6,213 bases of DNA from Flavobacteriaceae bacterium (GTDB lineage: Bacteria > Bacteroidota > Bacteroidia > Flavobacteriales > Flavobacteriaceae), in the NCBI GenBank assembly GCA_030633285.1, contig DAOVTC010000067.1, forward strand, positions 1-6,213, read 5' to 3'. Position 1 is the first letter of the stretch, and each line of letters begins with the position of its first letter. The notes below the pieces were generated by a model. The model made no database searches, had not been told where the DNA came from, and was given only the letters and a program-made list of their open reading frames with translations. Positions 1 through 6,213 of the stretch are shown in pieces. Made by a program: the position numbers and the translations under genes.

Positions 1-761
1 ACATTTTTATGTTTTGCAGCTAATTTTCCTATAGAAATATTATGAATTTCAATGTGATTCTTCATAAAATCAAATAAATTTAAAGTAAGAGAAAAAGGGT
101 TTCTTGAAGGCAATCGATTAAGTTGGGTAACTTCCGTTTCTAATATTATAGCATCAATTTCTGTAGCGCCTTGTTTAATCGCTTCTTCAATAGGTACTAA
201 ATTTGCAAATCCTCCATCTGCATATTCAAAATGATTTTTCACCAATAAACTCATAAAAGGCACATAATTACTCGAAGCCCAAATCCAATCTCTAAAATCT
301 TCATAGCTATTTTCTTTCAAAGATTTAAATTCTACTTGATTGAGTGTCAAGTTTGAAACAGTTACAAATACATTTTTATTTGATTCTTTAACCAGCTGTA
401 TATATTCATCTGAAATATTATTATCAATTAATTTCTTTAAATTAAAACTTTCTCCAAAAGTTTTACTCCCCCTAATAAAACTCAACAATGTATTAAAATG
501 ATTGATACTTACAGTTTTATAGTTGTTTACTTTTTTAATTTTAAATGGACAGTTACTAAAAATCGTTTTCTGACAAACACTTGAATATAAAGTTTTTAAC
601 TCTTTCACTTTACCTAAAGCCAAATGAGTAACCATTAAACTACCAGTTGAAGTACCTATAAATAAATTGTATTTATTTTTCTTTTCTTCAAGTAAAAATT
701 GAGCTACACCTCCAGCAAATGCGCCTTTGCTTCCTCCTCCTGAAATAACTAATGCTTTCAT
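1..761 (-). CDS. Patatin-like phospholipase family protein, 3' part missing
   Basis: Reading the minus strand from the ATG at 761-759 gives an open frame of about 253 codons to the window edge with no stop, so the C-terminus is missing. All patatin landmarks are present in order: the Gly-rich oxyanion-hole loop SGGGSKGAF at residues 7-15, the nucleophile elbow GTSTG at 36-40 with Ser38 as predicted nucleophile, and DGG at 182-184 with Asp182 as the second member of the Ser-Asp dyad. The family hydrolyses acyl esters of phospholipids or other lipids. The protein starts directly with the first beta strand (MKALVISGGG), with no signal peptide, which predicts a cytoplasmic or membrane-associated enzyme rather than the secreted outer-membrane PlpD type. 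It is divergently transcribed from the gene at 838. The family is clear; the natural substrate is unknown. Confidence 0.93.
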   Translation of the reverse strand, partial: MKALVISGGGSKGAFAGGVAQFLLEEKKNKYNLFIGTSTGSLMVTHLALGKVKELKTLYSSVCQKTIFSNCPFKIKKVNNYKTVSINHFNTLLSFIRGSKTFGESFNLKKLIDNNISDEYIQLVKESNKNVFVTVSNLTLNQVEFKSLKENSYEDFRDWIWASSNYVPFMSLLVKNHFEYADGGFANLVPIEEAIKQGATEIDAIILETEVTQLNRLPSRNPFSLTLNLFDFMKNHIEIHNISIGKLAAKHKN

Positions 762-809
762 TCTATAATATTTATTACAATATATTTAGTCTTATTTTTA
801 GAAAAAAAT

Positions 810-817
810 TACATTTG
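810..817 (+). promoter_or_regulatory. Putative Bacteroidota -7 promoter element (TACATTTG)
   Basis: TACATTTG is an exact match to the Bacteroidota -7 consensus TAnnTTTG and lies 20 bases before the ATG at 838, which implies a very short leader. No good TTG-type -33 element is found 17-23 bases upstream; the nearest candidate is the imperfect TTTAG around 785-789. It would drive the gene at 838. The match is to a short motif in AT-rich DNA, so chance is possible. Confidence 0.4.
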
Positions 818-837
818 AAAAATTATTAATAACAATC

Positions 838-1872
838 ATGATTAAAATCACAGGTCTATATATATTATTCTTTTTTACCATATTTCAAATAACAGCACAA
901 AATAAAAATATTAACCTTAAGGTATTTGAAATTAATAATACGAGTATTAGGGCTATAGAAGTCGTAAATGATTCTACGGTTTGGTTTGCAGGATCACGAG
1001 GTAAATTTGGAAGAATTATTAATTCTAAAATACAAGTTGATTCAATTTCTCAAAATAAAAAATCATTAAACTTTCGTTCCATAGCTTTTAATGGTGAATT
1101 CATCTTTATTTTGAATATAGAAAATCCAGCTATTTTATACAAAATCAATGCTTTTAGTCCCAAAATGGGGAAACCTGAAATAGTTTATCAAGAGAATCAT
1201 GAATCAGTTTTTTATGACTCTATGACCTTTTTTAATAAACAAAACGGTTTGGCTATGGGAGATCCAACAGAAAGTTGTTTATCAATTGTATTAACCAATG
1301 ATGGAGGGAATTCATGGCATAAATTGAATTGTAACAAAATACTCGAGCTATTTGAAGGAGAAGCTGCTTTTGCAGCAAGCAACACAAACATTGCTGTCAT
1401 AAAAAACAATGCTTGGCTAGTTACCGGTGGTGAAAAAGCAAGAGTCTTTCATAGCAATAATTTTGGTAAAAATTGGAATGTTTATGATACTCCAATCATT
1501 CAAGGCGGTAAAATGACAGGAATTTATTGTGTTGACTTCTATGATGAGAATAAAGGTATTATCATGGGAGGAAATTGGGAAAATAAATCTGATCCGAATG
1601 CAGCAAAAGCAATTACAAATGATGGTGGTAAAACCTGGGAGTTGATTGCTAATGAATCTATTCCTGGCTATATAAGTTGTGTTCAATATGTGCCTGATAC
1701 TCAAGGAAAAGAAATTGTAGCTGTTTCTACTGAAGGTATCTTCTTTTCTAATGATAATGGAAAATCATGGATAAAATTAAGTTCCGAAGGTTATTTTAGT
1801 CTTCGTTTTATAAATAAACATACGGCTTGGCTTTCGGGAAATAACAAAATTGCCAAAATGAACCTACATTAA
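838..1872 (+). CDS. Secreted Asp-box (BNR/YCF48-like) beta-propeller protein
   Basis: This 344-residue protein begins with a Sec signal peptide (residues 1-20: Lys3, a hydrophobic core, likely cleavage after ITA before Gln21). There is no lipobox, so it should be released to the periplasm or beyond. Four Asp-box motifs of the S/T-x-D-x-G-x-x-W type are visible: TNDGGNSW at 153-160, SNNFGKNW at 206-213 (Asp replaced by Asn), TNDGGKTW at 260-267 and SNDNGKSW at 304-311. Such motifs mark turns between blades of sialidase-like or YCF48/HCF136-like propellers, and the phrases VWFAGSRG, GLAMGD and GIIMGGN fit blade strands. I do not see a sialidase arginine triad, so enzymatic activity is not supported; a binding or assembly role is inference. 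Relatives are often labelled 'oxidoreductase' in flavobacterial genomes without evidence I can see here. There is no C-terminal type IX secretion domain. The next gene follows after 40 bases, so cotranscription is plausible. Confidence 0.8.
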   Translation: MIKITGLYILFFFTIFQITAQNKNINLKVFEINNTSIRAIEVVNDSTVWFAGSRGKFGRIINSKIQVDSISQNKKSLNFRSIAFNGEFIFILNIENPAILYKINAFSPKMGKPEIVYQENHESVFYDSMTFFNKQNGLAMGDPTESCLSIVLTNDGGNSWHKLNCNKILELFEGEAAFAASNTNIAVIKNNAWLVTGGEKARVFHSNNFGKNWNVYDTPIIQGGKMTGIYCVDFYDENKGIIMGGNWENKSDPNAAKAITNDGGKTWELIANESIPGYISCVQYVPDTQGKEIVAVSTEGIFFSNDNGKSWIKLSSEGYFSLRFINKHTAWLSGNNKIAKMNLH

Positions 1873-1912
1873 TATAAACTTATTTAAGTATTACTCCTAA
1901 AACAATTTAACA

Positions 1913-2473
1913 ATGAAACAATTTTTTATAATTCTTATTCTATTTTTAACTTTAATAAGCTGTCAAAAAGAAGATTTAACAGAAGTTTTTAATTGCAAGG
2001 GGACAACCAATTTTTCTAAAACAAAAGAATATACAGATGTTTTAAAACATTTTAAAATAAATATTCCAAAAAGCTGGAATACAGAATTATACTATGATGA
2101 ATTTCAATCAGAACTTTATAGTGCAGATACGACTAAACGATTAACAGAAACCTATATAGTTGACATTACTTGGCATCAAGGAGAATTGGTGTTTAATAAT
2201 GATTTTGAACAAAAAGTTATTCAAGTTTTAAAAGGTAAAGAACATTTAAAAGTAGTGAAATCAGGATATGGAAAATTTAAAAAACTATCAAGCTATTACA
2301 TTCTTTCTCAAGGTAAAAACTCAAATCATGACTATCATTTTTTACAAATTTTTATAAAATATAAAGCAGATGAGTATTATACACTAACAACAAAAATTTA
2401 TGGCAATGAATTTATTGAAGAACGCATCTGTACATCAATTTCTTTATTTAAAGACATTACTTTTATTGAATGA
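1913..2473 (+). CDS. Small surface-type lipoprotein, possibly PsbP-like fold
   Basis: This 186-residue lipoprotein has a signal sequence ending in the lipobox LISC, with Cys17 as the lipidated residue. The residues after it read CQKEDL, which fits the lipoprotein export signal C-x-K-(D/E)2-x described in flavobacteria such as Capnocytophaga canimorsus, so display on the outside of the outer membrane is predicted. The mature part is a single compact alpha/beta domain. The run HFKINIPKSWNT at 47-58, the central strands YIVDITWHQ (81-89) and HFLQIFIKYKADEYYTLTT (142-160), and a final helix with ICTSISLFK (172-180) recall the PsbP/Mog1-like sandwich. That fold call is a guess from pattern, and no function follows from it. 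The 40-base gap to the upstream gene has no hairpin or clear promoter, so the two may share a transcript; a terminator follows. Confidence 0.75.
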   Translation: MKQFFIILILFLTLISCQKEDLTEVFNCKGTTNFSKTKEYTDVLKHFKINIPKSWNTELYYDEFQSELYSADTTKRLTETYIVDITWHQGELVFNNDFEQKVIQVLKGKEHLKVVKSGYGKFKKLSSYYILSQGKNSNHDYHFLQIFIKYKADEYYTLTTKIYGNEFIEERICTSISLFKDITFIE

Positions 2474-2482
2474 TAATAAATT

Positions 2483-2516
2483 GGCAATTTTATTTAAAAT
2501 AAAATCGCCTTTATTT
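2483..2516 (+). terminator. Hairpin terminator after the small lipoprotein gene
   Basis: Arms at 2483-2494 and 2498-2509 form GGC/GCC at the base, one A-C mismatch, then an eight-pair AT stem (ATTTTATT with AATAAAAT) around a three-base loop. A T-rich tail (TTTATTT) follows from 2510. The hairpin begins 10 bases after the TGA stop at 2471-2473. The stem is AT-rich apart from its base, so strength is uncertain. Confidence 0.6.
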
Positions 2517-2568
2517 CGTTTAAATAAATAACGATTTATAACTATAATTTTTAATACTCTTTCTTGCT

Positions 2569-3804
2569 ATGAAAAAGTTTACTCTATTATTTAGTTTTAT
2601 CTTATTGTTTATTGCATTTTATTCTTGTGAACAACAAATTGAAATGAACTCACTGGAATCAATCGATGCAAGTATTACAATTGATAAAGACAATCAAATT
2701 ATTTTAGAACCTACTACCTCTACTAAAGAGGAAATTGAAAACAACAGTTGTGGTGAAACAAGCGTTACTACTCTTTTTGCCGGTCAACATATTGATGTTG
2801 GTACAGTTACAGTTTCAAATGATGAAATCAACCTTTTTATCACTTATAATGTTATTGGAAATTGGTGGTTAACTGAAACTCATTTGTATGTGGGCTCTGA
2901 AGAAAACTTACCATTAAACGGAGGTGGAAACCCAATAATTGGTCATTTTCCATATCATGGAGATCATGGTCAAACACAAAATTATACTTTTACTATACCT
3001 CTTGATAATTTAGAATCGTGTTTTGTTATCGCTTCGCATGCAGTTGTAGTAAAAAAAGAAAATGGAAAAGTTACATCTTCTGAAACAGCATTTGGTTTTG
3101 GAGAAAATACGTTCTCTGGAAGCCGTTGGGGTTGGTATTCAAATACTTGCAAACAAGAATGTGATGATAATAATGACGACAGTGACGATAACGATGACGA
3201 TGACGATGGTAATGATGATGATGACAACAATGACGATAACAACGATGATAATGATGATAACTATGACGACAATAGTGATGATAATATAGGAGAAGATAAT
3301 TGTTTAAACACTTTTGCTTATAATACATCAAGTACAGATAGATCTTATTGTTTTACTTATACCGATAGCGATCAAAATATAAATGCTGGTTGGTCAAATG
3401 AATTTAATTTTTATGTACAACAAGACAATCACTATATTCTTCCGCTATACGCAAAAGTAGATAACTGTAATATTAATCCAACAACAAACGCTAATACCCT
3501 TGAAGTTGGTTATGTAGATATTTATTTGTTTTCTGAAGGAGTTGGTGATGGTATGGAATTATTTACTACGATTAAATATGTTATAACCAATACTGCTTAT
3601 GAGTTATCAGATGCTGATTTATATTTAAGTAATGTTAAAAACCCTACTGATTTAGATCCTGTAAATGGTTATTACAATTATAATGTTACCAGTGATTACT
3701 GGAACTCTAGTCAAAATACTTTTGAAAAATTACCTTGGCCTGGTTTCTATAATAGTTGGGATACCTATTTTATACCTAATGCTACTGTTTGTAAAGTAAA
3801 CTAA
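2569..3804 (+). CDS. Two-part lipoprotein with central Asp/Asn-rich linker
   Basis: This 411-residue protein opens with a lipoprotein signal ending FYSC (Cys20). The residues behind it, EQQIE, lack the Lys-acidic export signal of the upstream lipoprotein. After a spacer to about residue 60, the first globular part (61-198) contains GTVTVSNDEINLFITY (78-93), LTETHLYVG (101-109), a Gly/His stretch (118-134), CFVIASHAVV (151-160), ETAFGFG (172-178) and SRWGWYSNTC (185-194). I recognise this as an extracellular domain pattern recurrent in Bacteroidota surface proteins, but cannot name its family. A 45-residue Asp/Asn tract (199-243) follows, then a second part (244-411) with weakened versions of the same landmarks: NTFAYN (247-252), AGWSNEF (273-279), LSDADLYLS (346-354) and YFIPNATVCK (400-409). 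Eight cysteines outside the signal (61, 151, 194, 198, 245, 261, 300, 408) suggest disulfides. There is no catalytic motif or type IX sorting domain. A terminator on each side suggests a single-gene unit. Role unknown; adhesion or calcium-stabilised surface binding is inference. Confidence 0.8.
   Translation: MKKFTLLFSFILLFIAFYSCEQQIEMNSLESIDASITIDKDNQIILEPTTSTKEEIENNSCGETSVTTLFAGQHIDVGTVTVSNDEINLFITYNVIGNWWLTETHLYVGSEENLPLNGGGNPIIGHFPYHGDHGQTQNYTFTIPLDNLESCFVIASHAVVVKKENGKVTSSETAFGFGENTFSGSRWGWYSNTCKQECDDNNDDSDDNDDDDDGNDDDDNNDDNNDDNDDNYDDNSDDNIGEDNCLNTFAYNTSSTDRSYCFTYTDSDQNINAGWSNEFNFYVQQDNHYILPLYAKVDNCNINPTTNANTLEVGYVDIYLFSEGVGDGMELFTTIKYVITNTAYELSDADLYLSNVKNPTDLDPVNGYYNYNVTSDYWNSSQNTFEKLPWPGFYNSWDTYFIPNATVCKVN
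3163..3297 (+). repeat. Low-complexity GAY/AAY tract encoding an Asp/Asn linker
   Basis: Forty-five codons, almost all GAT, GAC, AAT or AAC, encode residues 199-243 of the lipoprotein. Only scattered Ser, Gly, Tyr, Ile and Glu residues interrupt it. Both synonymous codons are mixed throughout, so it is not a pure microsatellite. Short D-x-D/N-x-D/N-G stretches such as DDDDDGNDDD resemble thrombospondin type 3 calcium-binding linkers. The tract also produces open frames in the other phases (Met/Thr-rich on the plus strand, His/Tyr-rich and Ser-rich on the minus), which are artefacts. Confidence 0.85.
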
Positions 3805-3823
3805 ACTTATTAAAAATAAATTT

Positions 3824-3856
3824 AAAAGAGGCTGTTAATAAACAGCCTCTTTTTTT
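3824..3856 (+). terminator. Strong rho-independent terminator
   Basis: A perfect 13-bp stem (AAAAGAGGCTGTT at 3824-3836 pairing with AACAGCCTCTTTT at 3841-3853) closes a four-base AATA loop, and the T run continues to 3856. It begins 19 bases after the TAA stop of the two-part lipoprotein gene. It is the clearest terminator in the window. The A run at 3824-3827 would give a U tract on the opposite strand too, so it may work in both directions. Confidence 0.92.
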
Positions 3857-3886
3857 GTTTATTATAGAATAGATTTAATATTTTTG
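3854..3886 (+). promoter_or_regulatory. Predicted pepT promoter (TTTG / TATTTTTG)
   Basis: TATTTTTG at 3879-3886 matches the Bacteroidota -7 consensus TAnnTTTG exactly. A -33-type TTTG lies at 3854-3857, leaving 21 bases between the elements, within the usual range for the housekeeping sigma factor of this phylum. The -33 element overlaps the T tract of the preceding terminator. A TAAAAA run at 3888-3893 sits 8 bases before the pepT ATG and may serve as the A-rich translation start signal in place of a Shine-Dalgarno site. The predicted leader is only about 10 bases. Confidence 0.6.
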
Positions 3887-3901
3887 ATAAAAATATAAAT
3901 C

Positions 3902-5137
3902 ATGCAAAACATAACAAATCGCTTTATAAAATATATTAGTATTGACACACAATCAGATCCTAATAACCCTGAATTTCCTAGTACTGACAAACAATGGAAT
4001 TTAGCTAAACTTTTAGTTGAAGAATTAAAGGAAATTGGCATGCAAGATGTGAGCATTGATAAACATGCTTATGTAATGGCAACTTTACCTAGTAATGTTG
4101 ATTTTAAAGTACCTACAATAGGGTTTATTGCCCATATTGATACTAGTCCCGATTATTCAGGAACCAATGTCAAAGCACAAATTCATAAGAATTATGATGG
4201 AAAAGATATCATATTAAATGCTAAAGAAAATATAGTTCTTTCACCAGATTATTTTGAAGATTTATTGATGTACAAAGGGCAAACTCTTATTACTACTGAT
4301 GGCAATACTCTATTGGGTGCAGATGACAAAGCTGGTATTACTGAAATTATGACTGCTATGGAATACTTAATCCAACATCCTGAGATTAAACACGGTAAAA
4401 TTAGAGTTGGTTTTACTCCTGATGAAGAAGTTGGTAAAGGTGCTCATAAATTTGATGTTGATAAATTTGGTGCAGAATGGGCTTATACCATGGATGGAAG
4501 TACAGTTGGCGAGTTGGAATATGAAAATTTTAATGCTGCTGGTGCAAAAGTGATAATTAACGGTAAAATTGTTCATCCAGGATATGCAAAAGGAAAAATG
4601 ATAAATTCAATGTCAATTGCAGCCGATTTCATCAATGGCTTACCTAAAAATGAAACTCCTGAAACAACAGAAGGTTATGAAGGCTTTTTCCATTTACATG
4701 GAATGGAAGGGGAAGTTGAAAAAACAGTGTTAGAATACATTATTCGAGATCATGATATGGATCTATTCCTTAAAAGAAAAAAACAATTTCAAGATCTTGC
4801 CGATAAAATGAACAAAACACTAGGTGCAGACACAATACAAGTTGAAATGAAAGATCAATATTTTAATATGCGTAAAAAAATTGAACCTGTTATGCATATT
4901 GTTGACATTGCTGAAGAAGCCATGAAAGATTTAGGTATAAAACCTTTAATAAAAGCCATACGTGGTGGTACTGATGGATCTCAATTATCATATAAAGGAC
5001 TGCCCTGCCCTAACATTTTTGCAGGTGGTCATAATTTTCATGGTCGTTATGAATATGTACCTGTAGAATCTATACAAAAAGCTACTGAAGTAATCATTAA
5101 AATAGCTGAAAAAACTGCCAAGAAGTATTTATCTTAG
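3902..5137 (+). CDS. pepT: Peptidase T (tripeptide aminopeptidase)
   Basis: PepT is a cytoplasmic di-zinc aminopeptidase of the M20 family that removes the N-terminal residue from tripeptides. The frame gives 411 residues, close to the roughly 408 of the enterobacterial enzymes, so it is full length. The metal and catalytic set is complete: His78 and Asp80 in [10 protein letters not shown] (75-84), bridging Asp141 in GADDKAG (139-145), Glu175 (general base) and Glu176 in PDEEVG (173-178), Asp198 in TMDGS (196-200) and His380 in GGHNFHG (375-381). Residues expected to hold the substrate termini are also visible: His225 in the dimerisation lid, Arg282 in IIRDHD, and Arg354 in IRGGTDGS. There is no signal peptide. 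The ATG at 3902 aligns with the usual family N-terminus. The gene has its own predicted promoter, and a hairpin follows its stop, with lysA 87 bases downstream on the same strand. Its likely job is finishing intracellular peptide breakdown for amino acid recycling. Confidence 0.97.
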   Translation: MQNITNRFIKYISIDTQSDPNNPEFPSTDKQWNLAKLLVEELKEIGMQDVSIDKHAYVMATLPSNVDFKVPTIGFIAHIDTSPDYSGTNVKAQIHKNYDGKDIILNAKENIVLSPDYFEDLLMYKGQTLITTDGNTLLGADDKAGITEIMTAMEYLIQHPEIKHGKIRVGFTPDEEVGKGAHKFDVDKFGAEWAYTMDGSTVGELEYENFNAAGAKVIINGKIVHPGYAKGKMINSMSIAADFINGLPKNETPETTEGYEGFFHLHGMEGEVEKTVLEYIIRDHDMDLFLKRKKQFQDLADKMNKTLGADTIQVEMKDQYFNMRKKIEPVMHIVDIAEEAMKDLGIKPLIKAIRGGTDGSQLSYKGLPCPNIFAGGHNFHGRYEYVPVESIQKATEVIIKIAEKTAKKYLS

Positions 5138-5158
5138 TCAAACTTTATAAAAAATTAT

Positions 5159-5192
5159 AAAAGTCTTGAATGTTTTTATTTAAGACTTTTTT
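5159..5192 (+). terminator. Hairpin terminator between pepT and lysA
   Basis: AAAAGTCTTGAA at 5159-5170 pairs with TTTAAGACTTTT at 5179-5190 to give 12 pairs including one G-T wobble around an eight-base loop. T5187-T5192 forms the T run, followed by ATT. It starts 22 bases after the pepT stop. The stem is AT-rich with only two G-C pairs, so readthrough into lysA is possible. I find no TAnnTTTG promoter in the 32 bases between the hairpin and the lysA ATG. Confidence 0.65.
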
Positions 5193-5224
5193 ATTCTAAA
5201 CCAAATTCAAAAATTAGTACTAAA

Positions 5225-6213
5225 ATGGATAGAGAATTATTATTATCATTAATTGAAAAATACGAAAGTCCTTTATATGTTTATGATGCTGAGAAAATCA
5301 AGTCACAATACAAACGAATGACTAAAGCTTTTTCTGGTGTGAAGCACTTAAAGATTAATTACGCAATGAAAGCACTTTCTAATATAAGTATTTTAAAGCT
5401 TTTCAAATCTTTAAATTCAGGTTTAGACACCGTTTCTGTTCAAGAAGTACAATTAGGCTTAAAAGCAGGATTTGATCCTCAAGATATTATTTTTACACCA
5501 AATGGTGTTTCACTTGAAGAAATTGAACAAGCCAAAGATTTGGGCGTACAAATCAATATTGATAATCTTTCAATTTTAGAGCAATTCGGACAAAAATATC
5601 CTAAAACTCCAGTTTGTATTCGTATGAATCCACATATTATGGCTGGTGGAAATAGTAAAATATCCGTTGGCCATATTGATTCTAAATTTGGAATTTCTAT
5701 ACACCAGTTACCACTTATACATCGTGTTGTTGAGAACACAGGTATGCTTATTAATGGAATTCACATGCACACAGGCTCAGATATTTATGACGTTGATGCG
5801 TTTTTACGTGCTACTGAAATTTTATTTAATGCTGCAGCTACTTTTAAAGATTTAGAATATATTGATTTTGGTAGTGGATTTAAAGTTCCCTACAAAGAAG
5901 ATGATATTCAAACTGATATTGAAGAATTAGGCGTAAAATTATCTAAAAGGTTTAATGATTTTTGTAAAGACGTTGAAAAAGACCTCACTTTAATGTTTGA
6001 ACCAGGGAAATTTTTGGTAAGTGAAGCAGGGAAATTTTTGGTAAATGTAAATGTGGTCAAGCAAACAACATCTACTGTATTCGCAAGTGTTGATAGCGGC
6101 TTAAATCATTTGATCAGACCTATGTTTTATGACTCATACCATCATATAGTAAATATATCAAATCCTAATGCTAAAGAGCGTTTTTATACTATTTTAAGCT
6201 ATATTTGTGAAAC
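5225..6213 (+). CDS. lysA: Diaminopimelate decarboxylase, 3' end missing
   Basis: LysA is the pyridoxal-phosphate enzyme that decarboxylates meso-diaminopimelate to L-lysine, the last step of lysine synthesis, in the cytoplasm. The ATG at 5225 opens 329 complete codons to the window edge; the family is about 400 residues, so roughly 70 are lost. Fold-type III barrel landmarks are in order: PLYVYD (16-21), the PLP lysine Lys49 in NYAMKALSN (45-53), GLDTVSVQE (66-74), HMHTGSD (180-186), the phosphate-binding loop DFGSGFKVPY (214-223, where many homologues have GGGLG), and EPGK (259-262, Lys in place of the commoner Arg). RPMFYDSYHHI (298-308) is the signature separating LysA from ornithine and carboxynorspermidine decarboxylases. 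The last readable codons, ICE, enter the conserved active-site Cys-Glu motif contributed by the partner subunit. No convincing own promoter is seen, so expression may depend on readthrough from pepT. An 18-bp direct repeat lies at codons 260-273. Confidence 0.95.
   Translation, partial: MDRELLLSLIEKYESPLYVYDAEKIKSQYKRMTKAFSGVKHLKINYAMKALSNISILKLFKSLNSGLDTVSVQEVQLGLKAGFDPQDIIFTPNGVSLEEIEQAKDLGVQINIDNLSILEQFGQKYPKTPVCIRMNPHIMAGGNSKISVGHIDSKFGISIHQLPLIHRVVENTGMLINGIHMHTGSDIYDVDAFLRATEILFNAAATFKDLEYIDFGSGFKVPYKEDDIQTDIEELGVKLSKRFNDFCKDVEKDLTLMFEPGKFLVSEAGKFLVNVNVVKQTTSTVFASVDSGLNHLIRPMFYDSYHHIVNISNPNAKERFYTILSYICE
6003..6044 (+). repeat. 18-bp direct repeat within lysA
   Basis: CAGGGAAATTTTTGGTAA occurs identically at 6003-6020 and 6027-6044, a period of 24 bases (eight codons). 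It encodes GKFLV twice, at residues 261-265 and 269-273, in PGKFLVSEAGKFLV. The first copy belongs to the conserved EPG(K/R) element; the second falls on the following strand, where I expect an aromatic residue rather than Lys270. The frame is kept throughout. Confidence 0.85.

Noticed and set aside
804..835. Possible minus-strand promoter for the patatin gene (TTG at 833-835, TAATTTTT at 804-811, 21-base spacing)
   Set aside because: The -7 candidate has a mismatch at the final G of TAnnTTTG and lies in a homopolymer-rich AT stretch, so chance is likely.
1212..1704. Two minus-strand open frames (65 and 95 codons) inside the Asp-box protein gene
   Set aside because: They lie antisense to a gene with a signal peptide and repeated domain motifs; their translations show no family features.
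838..1872. Sialidase function suggested by the four Asp boxes
   Set aside because: Asp boxes occur in many non-enzymatic propellers, and the arginine triad and other catalytic residues of sialidases are not apparent.
2510..2568. Promoter for the two-part lipoprotein gene
   Set aside because: The region is AT-rich with TATAATTTTT-like runs, but no TAnnTTTG match with a spaced -33 element could be supported.
2982..3331. Open frames overlapping the Asp/Asn tract: Ser/Leu-rich and His/Tyr-rich on the minus strand, Met/Thr-rich on the plus strand
   Set aside because: They are out-of-phase readings of the GAY/AAY low-complexity DNA inside a well-supported lipoprotein gene, with monotonous composition and no start signals of their own.
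3862..4576. Minus-strand open frames (64 and 69 codons) over the start and middle of pepT
   Set aside because: They are antisense to conserved pepT coding sequence and have no recognisable content.
5479..5855. Minus-strand (86 codons) and plus-strand (69 codons) open frames inside lysA
   Set aside because: The lysA frame here carries conserved decarboxylase motifs; the other frames are shadows.

Overview
The window looks like chromosomal DNA from a marine or environmental member of the Bacteroidota, most likely Flavobacteriaceae. The base composition is strongly AT-rich. Gene starts lack Shine-Dalgarno sites and instead have A-rich, TAAAA-like leaders. Two sites match the Bacteroidota -7 promoter consensus TAnnTTTG. 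The proteins also fit: a lipoprotein with a flavobacterial surface-export signal, an Asp-box propeller, and a LysA of the type I associate with flavobacteria. No tRNA, rRNA, CRISPR array, insertion sequence or phage gene is visible.

Layout. (1) Positions 1-761, minus strand: the N-terminal ~253 residues of a patatin-like phospholipase, running off the left edge. (2) Positions 762-837: a short divergent intergenic region with a -7 promoter element facing right. (3) Positions 838-3804, plus strand: three consecutive genes for exported proteins. These are a secreted protein with four Asp-box (BNR) motifs, a small lipoprotein with a surface-export signal, and a larger two-part lipoprotein split by a 45-residue Asp/Asn tract. 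A hairpin terminator separates the second from the third, and a strong one follows the third. (4) Positions 3902-5137: pepT, tripeptidase T, with its own promoter overlapping the tail of the preceding terminator. (5) Positions 5225-6213: lysA, diaminopimelate decarboxylase, cut by the right edge just as the conserved C-terminal Cys-Glu motif begins.

How the genes fit together. pepT and lysA are housekeeping genes, for peptide breakdown in the cytoplasm and the last step of lysine synthesis. The three exported proteins have no assignable enzymatic function. They sit side by side on one strand, but terminators suggest at least two transcription units, so a shared task is only a possibility. I see no convincing evidence of a new multi-gene system. 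The most unusual objects are the two-domain Asp/Asn-linked lipoprotein and an 18-bp direct repeat inside lysA that changes a residue.
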